NCBI GenBank assembly: GCA_034620365.1
Contig: JAQGEQ010000367.1
Span: 1-64,000, forward strand
Direction: 5' to 3'
Length of the DNA: 64,000 bases
Origin: Pegea sp. RAD2-039
Lineage: Eukaryota > Chordata > Thaliacea > Salpida > Salpidae
Shown here: positions 12,061 to 24,118 of the stretch, one piece after another
Position numbering within the stretch: position 1 is the stretch's first letter
How the letters are laid out: each line of letters opens with the position of its first letter
Made by a program: the position numbers and the translations under genes
Notes under the pieces: model-generated
What the model saw: only the letters and a program-made list of their open reading frames with translations
Told to the model about the DNA's origin: nothing
The model's database searches: none

Positions 12061-12200
12061 TTAATTCAACTGAATGTTTCAGTTTCTAAATTTGCTCATA
12101 ATACTCAATCATACTAACCTTTCTTTCAACTAGTAAAAATAATTTTATAAATAAGCCTGCTTTAGTCTCACATTTGTGAGATAAGACAGAAAAAAATAAA
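12061..12200 (+). promoter_or_regulatory. Family 2 promoter-like unit c
   Basis: Upstream box TCAGTTTCTAAA (12,079-12,090), TATAAATAAGCC from 12,146, TTTGTGAG from 12,173 (27 bp). The sequence after it, ATAAGACAGAAAAAAATAAAG, defines a subfamily shared with units g and i. Confidence 0.55.
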
Positions 12201-13040
12201 GTTACGATAAATCCAAAATATGTTTTTTTTTAGTAAGATAATTATTTTTAAAATTTGATAAGAAACTGATGAAATAGAAATCTGAAATTTATAATTATAA
12301 TTACAAAACTTATGTGTTTTGTAGCATATAGTATAGTAAGATGTCATTATCCAGTTTATTTACTGATTTTTATCATTTTATTAGAATTATAATCTTTTAT
12401 AGTAGTTTCTATCGGTTTTTGATAGAAAGTAGCGTTTCTGTTTTTTGTTTGCAATATAAACAACTTACTTCAATAAATTGAAGAAATCTACTAATTTGTT
12501 TTACAAAAGAAAACAAAAATTAACTAATTACAAAATTCTGAGAAAAAGAAACTTGTTTATGTAATAAATTTATTGAACAATTTTTCATAAATCTGTTAAA
12601 TATCTTTTGATAAATCAATAACAGTCTGGTAACTTCTGACTAGTGCTTCTTATATGTAAATAAGGAGCTAAATTTAACAAAAATTCGAACTTTATATTGA
12701 CTAGTTGTGTAAATTTCATCAGGATGGTTTTGTATAAATAGTTCTTCTTGACTAACCTCTTACAGTAGTTTTGAAAAAAAACCTAAAAAGGTTCAGCTGC
12801 AAAGAAACAACCATACAAAAGTAGAATGACAATTAATTAATTTTAATAATAATTGATAAACAATAAAAACCAAAAATCTGTTAAAAATCTGTATTTTTAA
12901 ATTCAAAAAAATGTTTCAGCTGAATTTTATGTAAAATACTGAAGTTAGTATTCCAAATAGAAAAAAATCATGCTACTCCCAGTAAAAACCGAAAATGTTG
13001 ATATTTGGTAATCAACAATGAGAAACTAACTTTAATTCAA

Positions 13041-13160
13041 CTGAAGTTATCAGTTTCAAAATTCAACTTTCAAGAATCGAGTGATAAGAAATGTCAGTTG
13101 AAAAAATCCAGCCTTATAAGTAAAGATGTTTCAATTTCATGTTTGTGGGTTAAAACAAAT
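13041..13160 (+). promoter_or_regulatory. Family 2 promoter-like unit d
   Basis: Upstream box ATCAGTTTCAAAATT (CAAA at 13,057-13,060), TATAAGTAAAG from 13,115 (55 bp on), TTTGTGGGTT from 13,142 (27 bp). The twin is unit j at 26,581-26,700. Confidence 0.55.
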
Positions 13161-13204
13161 AAAAATTAACTTCATGAAAGAAAAACAAAATACCAAAAAT
13201 AAAT

Positions 13205-13240
13205 AAATAATATTATTAGTAATAATAATAATATGCATCT
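13205..13240. repeat. AAT/ATT microsatellite
   Basis: A run of ATT/AAT trinucleotides. It differs in length and pattern at the duplicate position near 26,745-26,790, as expected of a slipping repeat. Confidence 0.7.
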
Positions 13241-13626
13241 ATATTATTTTTTAGATGTTGAATTGTAGTTTTCGATTTATATTTAAAAATAAATGAAAAT
13301 TAATTTTTTAGTAAACTATAAAAGTGAAAATTGGTATCTGTTTGCAATATTAATAGTTGAAAAGAATGTATGTGTTAAAAAGAAACTAATGTAATCAAAT
13401 ACTGCTTGTCTGAATAGAGTTAAAATTAGATACAGAAAAGCATAGAACAAAAAATAATGAAATTAATTTTTTTAATAATTTTCCAATTAAAGTAGTTATC
13501 AATTTATAAATTATATTTTTACTAGATAAAATCAAATAAGTTTGCAACAACTAGCGCATTTGCTAATTTATCAACAAAAGTAAACTTTGAAGGTAAATTA
13601 TAAAGATTCTAAAACTTTTTGTTGAA

Positions 13627-13760
13627 TTTCTTAAACAAAAATTTTTTTCTAACGGAAGAAAAAAACATAGTTGATAACTGACAGCTATAACTTCTGTCTG
13701 TTTTGACTTTTATAGCTTTTTGAATGAGAAAATGATTTGTTCATCATGGAAACTGATCTA
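13627..13760 (+). promoter_or_regulatory. Family 6 promoter-like unit
   Basis: Upstream box TTTCTTAAACAAAAAT (13,627-13,642), TTATAGC from 13,710, TTTGTTCATCATGG from 13,736 (26 bp). The order and spacing are those of the other families, although the sequence is unrelated. Confidence 0.4.
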
Positions 13761-14121
13761 AAAGATAAACTTTTGCTTCGTATTCATTTCTTATGTTTAT
13801 AATTAAAAACAATCTTAAAGCAGACTAATCATTAATGACAGAAGTTGTTCATGACAATTGTAATAGTATTTTTAACTTGTTTTAGAAACTTTATTAAATT
13901 TATTCAAGTATATCTTTGACATGTAATTCATTAATAAGATTTAATTTATTTGTCAATAATAAGATTGTCAGTACAAAAGTAAGGGGTTAAACAGTCTAAA
14001 ATTAATTCTATAAGAGCTAAGTGCCACAATTTAATATCGAATCGTATTAAAGAAAAAAATTCTGGTCTTAAAATGGTTTGTCAGAAAGAGAAATCGAATT
14101 AAAAAAATATATATATTTTAC

Positions 14122-14146
14122 CAACAGCGACAGCTAGCGGATGTTG
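14122..14146 (-). repeat. GC-rich core, copy 3
   Basis: Exact consensus, as at 7,960-7,984. Confidence 0.8.
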
Positions 14147-14504
14147 TGATTTACAAATAACTTGTTTGATTTTTAAGAAACAAAAAAAGATTAAACTAAA
14201 GGAATAACAAACATCTCGCTTGATTTTGTTATTACCGAACGTTTGTATAGAAAATCAAATCATCCTTTAAATTATTTGCTGATATTTTATGTTAAATTAA
14301 TACAATTAAAATAATTTTCCACACGTAGTAGATGTAACCTTTTGCCAATTTCTTCAATAGTTCCTTTTTAATTTAAAATACACATTTAGTCAGCAAAATT
14401 TATAGTTTAGAATAGTTAGTGAGTAAACAAAAGTTGAAACTAGCCAAGGACTTTGATCTCTGAAAAATTAATTTATAACGATTTCAAGGTTTTACCAGTT
14501 TACA

Positions 14505-14620
14505 CCACAAACAGTAGATTATAAGAAGCTTATAAATAGCTTTAAACTGACTGAAAGAGATTAGGTACAACGGTCTGATTTGGTTGATTGACTAAGTATC
14601 ATATTAATTTGAAGTTCAAT
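14505..14620 (-). promoter_or_regulatory. Family 3 promoter-like unit b
   Basis: On the minus strand: box TTGAACTTCAAATT (TTTG of the plus strand at 14,608-14,611), TATTTATAAGC from 14,538, TTTGTGGTG from 14,511 (27 bp). The box-to-TATA distance is 70 bp. Confidence 0.5.
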
Positions 14621-15458
14621 GAATTTCAACAAAACTGTAATCAATATTACCAAGCAGTGTATCAACTGCTACCTTTTAACTTGCATATGGTTTTCTGGTA
14701 TAATTTTCAAACGCAAAAAATAGGTTGTTATAATTCTTAAAAAAATTAGACCATACTTGACTTTTTAAAGCTTAGATTAACTCTCTATAGGATTTTTTAA
14801 ACCGAAAATCGATTTTGTAAAAGTAACTATAGATTAATAATTGAAAAAAATTAATGTATTAGCGATTGGTTTGGATTATAGGTAGCTTCCTTAGCTGTTT
14901 TGAAATTTTTATTATTAGTAAATATATTATTAGATGATATTTTAAATGAAATTGCTTGTTTCTAAGTTTAAAATGATTATCATTGAAGTTTAATTTTTCA
15001 TGACCTTATCAACTTTTTTCAGAATTTAGTTAGACTTACTGTTATTTATAACCATTTGTATGACAATTAATTTTTTTATTATTAGTAAATTTATTTTTTC
15101 CATGAAAATTCTTCAACGTTACTATTTATAACTTAATTGTCTGAAAAGTATTCATAAAATAATCAAATCTTTCTCATTTTTCCACAAAATGAGCTTAATT
15201 GTTAATTTATAAACATTTATTTATTATTATGTTTGTTTGGATCAACATTACTTAGACGTAGTCGTTAATTAAGAAAAAAATCTTTTTCAAATGCAAACAT
15301 TAATCCAATATTTAATAAAAATTTCAATATTCGGCATTATCTTAATTTAATTAGCATAAAATAGAGCGGAATTTACTTATGATTAAAAGTTCATTTCTGG
15401 AAAAGGTTTTAAAACTTTTATTTTCAGAAAGAAATCAGATTTTGTAAACAGAACTAAA

Positions 15459-15529
15459 TCTACCTCGGTGGGAATCCAACTGGCCCCGCAGCGTGGTAGG
15501 CGAAAAATCTACCACTGAACCACAAATGC
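15459..15529 (-). pseudogene. tRNA-Gly-like sequence, degenerate (possible tRNA-derived repeat)
   Basis: Read on the minus strand it starts GCATTTGTGGTTCAGTGG. Over the first half this follows a normal tRNA-Gly(GCC): the acceptor 5-prime strand, an intact A box (TGGTTCAGTGG) and the CGC-CTACCAC-GC anticodon region, with anticodon ACC in place of GCC. The second half fails: the B box is GTTGGATTC, with one change from the consensus; the T stem and anticodon stem carry mismatches; and the 3-prime end (CCGAGGTAG) does not pair with the acceptor strand. It is therefore not a working tRNA. It could be a decayed tRNA gene or the head of a tRNA-derived short interspersed element. I saw no second copy in this window. 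Confidence 0.7.
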
Positions 15530-16140
15530 TGTAGAATGACAAAACTTTTTAATAGTACAAATTATATCAGAACTTTGTGCATAAACAAACAAATCAAGCA
15601 AAAAATTTGTTAAATATTTAGGATTATTTTAACTTGTATTATTTATCTGTGATAGAACTATTTATTTCAGTTAGTTAATTAATCACTATTTTAATAAATT
15701 AATAATTTTATAAAATCTGATTTTTTTAATTTAGAGAAAATTCAAAAGATCAAAAATTGTTCTTCGAACGTGGTTTCAAAGCATTTTTTAAGAATTCTTT
15801 TCAAAATTTAAGAACAGCATTCTTTTATTCTTTAAGTTTTATGTAAGTTGAAAATATAAACAAAAACAAACACCGAAAAAAAGACAATTCAGAAAGACAA
15901 GCACCAGACAAGCACAAAAAGACAATTCCTTCACTTTCACCAATTACTAATTTCGTTAGACGCGACTTTTTTGATAATTAATTATCAACAACACCTACCA
16001 CCTGTTGAATAGGTAGCTTTTAATTTAACTGAAATTATCATCTTTTAAAAAATAATGAAACAAGATTTGGTAGGTTTGATGTCAATTGAAAAAAATCAGG
16101 CCTTAGCAAGCGACCTCAATAACAATTGAAATTCATCAAA
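15530..16140. repeat. Degenerate repeats, no gene
   Basis: Holds remnants of the GATCAAAAATTG block and the neighbourhood that normally precedes family 2 units (TTGATAATTAATTATCAACA near 15,970). Confidence 0.5.
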
Positions 16141-16170
16141 ACCACCAATCTGTAGAAAAATTATTCTCTT

Positions 16171-16300
16171 AAATTCAACTGAATGTATCAGTTTCTAAAT
16201 GAATTCCTTAAAACGGAAGCAATGCACATTATGACAATATAAGAAACATAATCTTATATATAAACCTGTTTTAGTCTCATATTTGTGGGTTGAAACAGTA
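16171..16300 (+). promoter_or_regulatory. Family 2 promoter-like unit e
   Basis: Upstream box ATCAGTTTCTAAAT (TTTCTAAA at 16,192-16,199), TATATATAAACC from 16,255, TTTGTGGGTT from 16,282 (27 bp). The CTGTTT and AAACAG arms around it can pair, giving a stem with a CACA/TGTG-type inner part. A donor-like AAAGTAAAG follows. Confidence 0.55.
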
Positions 16301-16860
16301 AAAAGTAAAGTTCTTATAAGAAACATTTAAAAATAAAAATTTTATTTATTTGTATTCTTTATTTTTTATTCGATTTTAGTTTTCGATTTATACTTAAAAA
16401 CTAAAGAAACTAAGATTTTTTAGTAAATGTTGTATGTAAAGAGTAATATTTTTTTCTTATACTCAAGTTTGAAAAGAATGTATTTGTTTAAAAAAAGTAA
16501 ATGTAATAAAGTACTTCTTGTCTTATTAGAGTTGAAATTAGATGTTAAGTAGTAAATTCACTTTAGTAAGTTTATGGGGTGAGCTCAAATTACATCGCAA
16601 GGGATGCAGCTGTTAAATCATTTTATTGTTTAAATAAGTAAAAATTGAAATTGCGTAAGAGTTAAAAGATTTTTTTAAGTAATTTTAATTTGTCAAAATT
16701 GTGTAATACTTACTATTCATAAAAATACATTTCCATTTAGCTTCACTAGGATAAACATATTTATGATAGCATAAATGATGAAAATAATTTTCTGCGCACA
16801 ATAGCTGTAAAATTTTGCTTATTTCATCAGTAATTTTCATTCAATTTAAAATGTACTCTT
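16301..16860. repeat. Downstream part of family 2 unit, partner of 48,965-49,390
   Basis: Shares a TTTTCGATTTATACTTAAAA block, an acceptor-like TTTTTTAG, and a GCTCAAATTACATCGCAAG block with the copy after unit l. No frame is conserved between them. Confidence 0.6.
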
Positions 16861-17900
16861 ACTCAGCAAAAATATTATATTTTATATAAAAATCTTTCAT
16901 GGTAGTTATGAAAGGTTTTCGATAGAATGCAGCGTTTCTGGTTTTTGGTTTTAATATGAACAATTTGCTTTGATAAATTATAGAAATCTATTTTTGTTTT
17001 ACAAAAGTAAACAACTATTAATTGAAAACAACATTTAAAAACATTTTTTGTGAAAAATTATTAAGCAATTTTTCATAAAGCTGTTAAAATATTGTTTCAC
17101 AAATCAATAAAAGTATAATAACTTCTGACTAGTTTTTCTTAGATGTAAATAAGAAGTTAAAATTGAAAAAAAAATTAATTTCCAAATTGACTACTTGTGT
17201 AAATACTGTGAAGTTGGTTTGGTTTCAACAGTTCTGATTGACTAACTTTTAACAATTTTTTTTTTCAATTATAACTGAAAACTGTTCAGCTTCAGAAAGA
17301 ATGCATAGAAAAGTAAAATAATAAGTAAAATATGCAACTAAGTTACTGCAACTTATAAAATCAACAGCAAATTATTTAAATAAGTGATAATCATTTAAAC
17401 AGAGATAGAAATTTAGTTTCAATAAAAAATCTTTTATATTGCTTCACTAGCATAAAGATTATTTACCATAAAATCACCCGTAACAATTAACGGGTTCCAA
17501 AAAAAAAATCTTTTAGACCTTGATAAGAAGGTTGCATTAAATCTTAAACCTTATGTATGAAGTGGTTTCAATCCTAAGTTTGTGATGCTGAACAACAATA
17601 ATTTGAAAATTTTATTTATTAAATTTTAACGGATAATACGTGTAATTTAATAAAAGAATTATATTTTCTATGAATCACTCAAAGTATCTTCTAGTTTTCT
17701 CACTGAAAAAACATAAACCCTTATAAAATGTATCTTGTGCGTATTTATAGTAAGATGCAAATTGTAAACTCTATGTAGAATCTCACATCATTACATTTGA
17801 TTAATAAGTTTAAAAACAAAAATAATATTTCAGATCTATGTTTTTTTGATAGAATATAGTTACATTAAAGCTTTAAAAAAATTTAAAAAAGAAATTTGAA
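16860..17900. repeat. 1-kb segmental repeat, partner of 47,490-48,450
   Basis: Collinear from a TTTCATGGTAGTT block to AGCTTTAAAAA. It contains a family 1 unit. The block 17,960-18,600 repeats much of it again, with more divergence. Confidence 0.75.
17441..17600 (+). promoter_or_regulatory. Family 1 promoter-like unit b
   Basis: Upstream element 17,441-17,503 with CACCCGT-AACAATTA-ACGGGTTCCAAA. The TATA position reads TATGTATGAAG from 17,552, and TTTGTGATGC starts at 17,579 (27 bp). Confidence 0.5.
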
Positions 17901-18164
17901 TTAATAGAAATAACTCCTATAAGCAACAAAAAAAATTACGAGGCCTGAAAAAAGTCCTGTCTTTAAGTATGTTGTATGTTGAAATAATAAGTAATAATAA
18001 GTAAAAGATGCAACTAAGTTGCTGCACTTAAGAACATCAACATTAATTGATCTAAATTAGTGTCATGCAACTCGCTTCAAAAAATCAATAGCAAATTATT
18101 TAAATAAGTAATAATCATTTAAACCAAGATAGAAATTTAATTTCAATAAAAGACCTCTTATAAT

Positions 18165-18325
18165 GCTTCACTAGCATTAAGATTGTTTATTATAAAATCA
18201 ACTGTAATAATTAACGGGTTCCAAAGGTAAAAATCTTTTTGACGTTGATACGAAGATTGCATTAAATCTCAAACCTTATGTATGAAGTGGTTTTGATCCT
18301 AAGTTTGTAGTGCTGAGCAACAATA
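18165..18325 (+). promoter_or_regulatory. Family 1 promoter-like unit c (arm broken)
   Basis: Upstream element 18,165-18,224 in which CACCCGT has become CAACTGT, so the inverted repeat with ACGGG is lost. TATGTATGAAG starts at 18,277 and TTTGTAGTGC at 18,304 (27 bp). Confidence 0.45.
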
Positions 18326-18539
18326 ATTTTAAGATCTTATTATGTAATCTTTAAAGGACAATACGTGTAACTTAATAGCAGAATTACATTTTCTCGGTAT
18401 CACTTAAATTATCTTCTAGTTTTCTCACTCAAAAACACATAAACTCTTATAAAATAAATCTTTTGCGTAATTATACTAAGATGCAAATTGCAAACTCTAT
18501 GTAGAGTCTCACATAAATACGTTTTATTAATAAATTAAA

Positions 18540-19330
18540 CAACAGAGGATTTTTTAGAATTATTTTCCTGTGATAAGATATAATTACATTAAAGCTTTAA
18601 AAATATTAAAATTATCACAGATTTAAGAGTAAACATAAATCAATTACTTTTGAAAAGTTTCGTTTCTTTCTAAAAAAAATTTAAGTAAAATATTTTTTAT
18701 CTATATCAAACAAAAATTAGTAATTGAGTACAACCAAATACTATCTGCTACAAATTATTTCAAAATTTTCTTCCTACATTATACTAAGAGATCTTTAAAA
18801 CAATATAGAAAGATACAACAAACCAATTATTTAATTGTATTCATGATGCAATTTAAAATATCTTATAGTGTAAACAGGTTTTAGGGTAGGTGCACCTTAT
18901 GACTACCAAAAGGACTTACTCTGTGAGTCTACTAACTTTGTATTATTCAATCTTATCATAGTCTAAAAAAACAAATTATCAAAAAAAAAAGTTTGACTTA
19001 ATAAAAATAACTCCTAAAAGCAATATAGAAAATTACAAGTCATGAGAAAATCTTGTCTTTAATGACAGTATATCTTGAATAAATTAATGAAAACAACAAC
19101 CAAAAGAAAGACAACTCAATAATACAAATACTAGACAACAACAAAATTTATGTTTAAAAGTAATTTTATCAAAAATGTCATATACAATTGCATAACAGTT
19201 TAAATGAACATGAATTTTAAAGAAAATAAAATACATGTTAAACAATAGAATATATTAATAAATACAAACTACATTCTTTACTTCTTCACAGAAATATTTT
19301 ACGAAACACTTAAAAATAAGTTCAATAAAT
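18540..19330. repeat. Segmental repeat related to 30,590-30,965 and 48,410-48,800
   Basis: Shares a TTATGTTTAAAAGTAATTTTATCAAA block and an AAATATTTTACGAAACA block with both other copies. The 82-codon minus-strand frame at 30,712-30,960 is a translation of this repeat and is not conserved here. Confidence 0.7.
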
Positions 19331-19840
19331 GTCTTATAGAGTTTGATCAGGTGGGCGTTTTAGCCACTAACGAAACAAAATTTCAACAAAGTTATTCACG
19401 AAGAATTATAATCCATTCTGATTCTTATACGTACTTTTATGACAAAATAGATGAGTTTTGACTAAAATTGTATTGTGCAAATGATCTACTAAAACAAATT
19501 TACACCAAAGTGAGTTCTTTCATGACTAGCGAAAGTTGACTTCCAAGAAAAGGTAAAAAGTTTGCAACTATCTAAAAACCTATTTAACACTATATACCTT
19601 ATTCTTAGCGTATTGATGTACCACAGTTTTACATAAGTATCAAATTACAATCGAAAACCTGATAAATATATATGGAATCATAAAGTTATTTAATTTATGT
19701 TTTAAAATATAAACTTAAAAAAAAGAATTACTAAAATACAATTCTTGCATTTACAGCATTTTTAAACTTATTACGAAATGGTTTTAATGGTAATTGAATG
19801 AATCGATTTAAATCGAACTGTAGAAAAGTTTGTTTTTATT
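19331..19840. other. AT-rich spacer
   Basis: Mostly not matched to the repeat families, apart from a short block at 19,380-19,560 that resembles 37,480-37,650. No gene seen. Confidence 0.4.
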
Positions 19841-19980
19841 TCAACTGAATATATCAGTTTTCAAAATATATTAGGCCATATCATGAACCATGATTATAAA
19901 CGATTTGGGTTACTAAAGAAAATTAACCCTTCAAATTATCTTGTTTTACTCTCAAATTTGTGGGTGACGAAAGATGTAAG
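19841..19980 (+). promoter_or_regulatory. Family 2 promoter-like unit f (TATA lost)
   Basis: Upstream box ATCAGTTTTCAAAAT (CAAAA at 19,862-19,866). TTTGTGGGTG is at 19,957, but the expected TATA position (19,930) reads TTCAAAT. A good donor-like GTAAGT is at 19,976-19,981. Confidence 0.4.
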
Positions 19981-20219
19981 TAAATTTCTTTAAAAACATT
20001 ATACATTTTTTACATAAATTGACATACCCCCTCATTTAATCCTTTATTTTTTTGTTATTTAAAGTAGAAATTTTTATATTCAAATCTAAATGTTAGAGAA
20101 ATTACAATCTACCTAGTATTATATGAAGTAATTTAACCGGGAATTGTATTAAGGTGTTTAAGGTTGGTTTTTACAAAGATTGGATTAAAAAAAACAGAAT
20201 CACAGTTCTCAAGGATTTC

Positions 20220-21065
20220 AAAGATAAGTTTACTTCTTCAGTGATGATCTGTTAAGCTGAAACGTTTTATAATGTTACAAGAAGACAATGTCATAGCTGT
20301 CAATTCTATACAAAAGTAAACTAACCTTGTTAAAAAGTAATGTACTGATGTTTTGAACAAGTATAATAGATTTCTCAAAAATACTGTATAAAATAATTAG
20401 AGTTTTCGAAGAAGAAACTTTTAGTTATGGTAACCATGACACTCAAAAAGCAAAAATATCTAAGTCTTTCATCAATATTTATTGGAAAAAACTGGTTGAG
20501 CTCAACCAAATATTATCTGATATATATTATTTCAAAGTTGTCTTCTTAAACTATTGTAAAAGATTTAAAAAAAAATCTAGAAAGATCTAAAAGATACAGC
20601 AAACGAATTATCTAATTGTATTGATGATGCAATTTAAAATATTTGATTATTTAAACTCAGTTAAGAGTAGGTGACATCTGATTACTACCAAAATAACTTA
20701 CTCTGTGAAGTTATTAACTTTGCAAATAATCAACAAAAAATTCGTATTTTAAAATACTTTTTCAGAATTAGAAATCAAACAAAAAAAGTTAAAACAAAGT
20801 ACAAACAGCGACAGCTAGCGGATGCTGTGATTTACGTATAACTTGTTTGATTTTTAAGAAAGAAAATAAATTAAACTATTTTATGATATATAAGATGATC
20901 TGTTAAGCTGAAAAGTTTTATTAATGCAACAGGAAGACAATCTCATAGCTGTCAATTCTATACAAAAGTAAACTAACATTGTTAAAAATAATGTACTGAT
21001 GTTTTGAACAAGTATAATAGATTTCTCAAAAATACGGTAAAAAATAAATAGAGTATTCAAAGAAG
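20220..21065. repeat. Segmental repeat, partner of 23,080-23,900
   Basis: Both hold a GATGATCTGTTAAGCTGAAA block, a GTACTGATGTTTTGAACAAG block, an AATATTATCTGAT block and the GC-rich core variant with GGATGCTG. The block order differs: the GATGATCTG block occurs twice here, on both sides of the core. Confidence 0.7.
20803..20826 (-). repeat. GC-rich core, copy 4
   Basis: Core GCGACAGCTAGCGG intact; the right arm is TGCTG and the left arm AAACA. Confidence 0.75.
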
Positions 21066-21082
21066 ATAAATTAATTGACATT

Positions 21083-21125
21083 ACTATTATTATTACTATT
21101 ATTATTATTATTATCTTTGTTTTAT
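21083..21125. repeat. ATT microsatellite
   Basis: A run of ATT/ATTATT repeats ending the preceding block. Confidence 0.7.
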
Positions 21126-21600
21126 ATTAATAAAAAGTTTGTTTTTATATTTGTCTTGTTATTATCTTTGAAAGTCAAATTGTTTCAAAAAATGAGATAA
21201 TGTTTTTAATTTTTAAGAAGTATGCTTTTAAGATAAACGTAGAATCATTGATATGATTTTTACATATTTCATTGAAAGTAATTTAACTATTTACAAAAAA
21301 TAAAAGATTAAATTTCTAGAAACATTTTCATTTTACATTTACAGATGTTTTAAAACTGAAAAATTTTCTTTAACTAAAAAATAGAAAAATAGAAATAATT
21401 GTATGGCCTTAAAAACGGTTTATTTAAATTTTAAATTAATCAATAGTTGTGCTTAATTAAAAACTTTCTGCTACAGACTTTTTCTTAATTTTTTAAAATG
21501 AATTCAATTTTTCATTAATCCAAATGGTATTTTATTTAAAACAAAAGATTTTTTATAAATTTTTTAAGGGTGTAATGAATTAAAGGTCTGAAATTTAAAA
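21126..21600. repeat. Degenerate repeat, partner of 31,920-32,110
   Basis: Shares an ATTTCTAGAAACAT block and a GACCTTAAAAACGGTTTATTT block with the later copy. No gene. Confidence 0.55.
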
Positions 21601-21619
21601 TTTACCAAAACCAACATGC

Positions 21620-21755
21620 TTTTAATTCAACTGAATATATCAGTTTCCAAATTTGTTCTTAATAATCTATCTTATAAAACTTTAGTTAACTTGTAAAAAT
21701 AATTTTATAAATAAGCCTGTTTTAGTCTCACATTTGTGAGATAAGACAGAAAAAA
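21620..21755 (+). promoter_or_regulatory. Family 2 promoter-like unit g
   Basis: Upstream box ATCAGTTTCCAAAT (CCAAA at 21,647-21,651), TATAAATAAGCC from 21,706 (55 bp on), TTTGTGAG from 21,733 (27 bp). Confidence 0.55.
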
Positions 21756-21769
21756 TAAAGTTACGATAA

Positions 21770-22740
21770 ATTTCCAAAAATTTGAAATTCAAGGGAAATA
21801 ATAAACATGAAAAACAATAAAATATATAAATAAATTCTATATGCATTTTCTTTTCTAAGTTGATTTGTTTATAGTAAATAGAGATTAAGATCTACAAAAA
21901 ATTAATCTATTAGCGTTTGTTTTAAATTATAGGTAGCTTATTTAATTTTGTGAAGCACACAATTTCGTAATTTTTCGATTTTACTTTTTTTAAATAAAAA
22001 AAATTAAGGAATTTATTATAAATAAATAATCTTCTTCATGATATTAAACATAAAATTTTAATTATCTATTTGTTAGTAAGCTTAACTGCTTAAAAAATTT
22101 AAATATTAGTAAATACATCACCAGAAAATATTTCAAATGAAATTGTTTTTTTCTATGTTTTCGTAATCTACTTTTTTACAGACCTTAGGTAATTTAATTT
22201 TATTTATAATGAATTATATAAAAACTAAAATTTATATAAATAAGAATGAATTTACTTTCTAAAAACCTTCAAAATTATTATTTTTATTTTGATGTTAAAA
22301 ATAATTTTTCTATAAAATTTTTTTAAAATAATCAAAACTTTATCATTTTTATCCAAAAATATTTTGAATTATATTTTGTAATCAAATATACTTAAAAGCA
22401 AATTGCAATTTCTATGAAAGTATATAAACATAAGATAAAACCAAGAAGTTTTTACTAGATTTATTTAGTTTAGATGAAATGTACTAAACAATTAATACTT
22501 TAAAGCTAGTAGAAAGGTTTACAGTTATCAAAAAAATATTTCTAAAAAATAAAATATTGTTTTTATTTTAAATTTATCTTTCTTATTTTTTTTTTGCTAA
22601 CTGTGCTAAAACAGGAAAATTTAAAATCCAAATGGTATTTTATTTAAAAAAAAAAACATTTTTTTTAAATTTGTTAAGGATGTAATGAAGTAAAGGTCTG
22701 AAATTTAAAATTTACCAAAACCAACATGCTTTTAAAATAT
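21770..22740. repeat. Repeat related to the right part of 4,540-7,150
   Basis: Collinear with 6,000-6,850 and 46,470-47,290 (TTAGCGTTTGTTTTA block, TAGTAAATA block, GGTTTACAGTTATCAA block), then a second copy of the block at 21,530-21,620. No gene. Confidence 0.7.
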
Positions 22741-22940
22741 TATGCTCAAAGCATAAACTTAAAAAAAATTACCAATAGTTTGTAGAAAGTTGTGCTTTTA
22801 ATTCAACTGAAATCAGTCTCCAAATCTAAAACTGGTTTAGGGCATCTTTGGTTAATCCACTTTACTTGCTGTTAGAAACCACCAAACAGTATAAACAGGC
22901 ATGTTTTAGTTTCAAATTTGTTTCATGATTCAAAGATAGT
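22741..22940 (+). promoter_or_regulatory. Family 2 promoter-like unit h
   Basis: Upstream box ATCAGTCTCCAAAT (CAAA at 22,821-22,824), TATAAACAGGC from 22,890 (66 bp on), TTTGTTTC from 22,917 (27 bp). The twin is unit b. Confidence 0.5.
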
Positions 22941-23079
22941 TCAAAATACAAATTGCAAACTCTAAATAGAAGTTTCATTTTTATGTTTTTTTTTTAAATT
23001 AAAAACCAGGAAGAAATTCTCATAATTAGACTTTTTGTGATTAGATGCAACTTCATTAAAGCATTAAAAGTTAACAACT

Positions 23080-23900
23080 ATCCCAAATTTATTAGTTAAA
23101 AGTGTTTTGGATACTTTGAAAAGTGATGTTTGATTTTTTTTTAAATTTCATTTAAAATGTTTTTAATCTATATCAAATAATAATCCGTAGTTGAGCTCAA
23201 CAAAATATTATTTGATACAAATTATTTCAAAGTTGTTTTCCATAAATATTGTAAAATATTTAAAAAGAAATAGAAAGATCTAAAATATACAGAAAACGAA
23301 TTATTTAATTGTATTGATGATGCAATTTAAAATATTTGAGTGTGTAAGCTCATTTTAGGGTAGGTTACATCTGATTACTACCAAAAGGGCTTACTCTGTG
23401 AAGTTAATAACTTTGCAAAAAATCAGAAAAAAATTCTCGTTTTAAAATACTTTTTCAGAATTAGAAATCAAACAAAAAAGTTAAAACAAAGTACAAACAG
23501 CGACAGCTAGCGGATGCTGTGATTTACATATAACTTGTTTGATTTTTAAGAAACAAAATAAATTAAACTAAACCTAAAAACAAACAACTCGCTTAGTTTT
23601 GTTATTACCGAACATTTGCATTGAGAATCAAATCAACTTAAGCTGCTTAATCGACATCTAGTATGTTTTGTTTAATTAAAACGAATAAATAGGTTTATGA
23701 TATGTAAGATGATCTGTTAAGCTGAAAAGTTTTATAATGCAATAGCTGTCAATTCTATGAAAAATTAAAACAACCTTGTTAAAAAGCAATGTACTGATGT
23801 TTTGAACAAGTATAATAGATTTCTCAAAAATACTGTAAAAAATAATTAGAATTTTCGTAGAAGAAACTTTCAGTTATAGTAACCATGACACTCAAAAAGC
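23080..23900. repeat. Segmental repeat, partner of 20,220-21,065
   Basis: See the partner for shared blocks. It also ends in TTCAGTTATAGTAACCATGAC, as at 20,430. Confidence 0.7.
23495..23519 (-). repeat. GC-rich core, copy 5
   Basis: Same variant as copy 4 (right arm TGCTG). Confidence 0.75.
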
Positions 23901-24118
23901 AAAAATATTTAACAGTCGTTCACCAATACCTCTGAAAAATGATATCTAAATTGATTTTTAATGACTTTGCTCTTTCAAATTGATTTAGTATTGATTCTAT
24001 TCTAAAACCTATTCTATAAGAGCTAAGTAACACCCATTAATATTTAATCGTACTTAAAAAAATATTCTTCTTTTAAAATGTATTTTCAGAATTAGAAAAA
24101 AAAGTTAAAATCAAGTAC

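Larger units (their letters stand above)
11680..14830. repeat. 3.1-kb segmental duplication, partner of 24,970-28,390
   Basis: Collinear and still highly similar, from an ATTATATTTTGTAATTAAATA block to AAAAGTAACTATAGATT. The partner carries an extra 236 bp (25,844-26,079), and its right end is replaced by minisatellite. Inside are two family 2 units, one family 6 unit, a GC-rich core and a family 3 unit. No gene was seen. Confidence 0.8.
13445..15420. repeat. Best-preserved compound repeat unit
   Basis: Order of parts: ACTAGATAAAATCAAA block, family 6 promoter-like unit (plus), CTAAGTGCCACA block, GC-rich core, family 3 promoter-like unit (minus), tail ending near TTAGCATAAAATA. The partner over almost the whole length is 32,100-34,230. 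Partial copies are at 27,010-28,390 and 7,940-9,400, with decayed ones near 490-1,330 and 28,690-29,900. Confidence 0.75.

Noticed and set aside
15459..15529. Functional tRNA-Gly
   Set aside because: The acceptor, anticodon and T stems do not pair.
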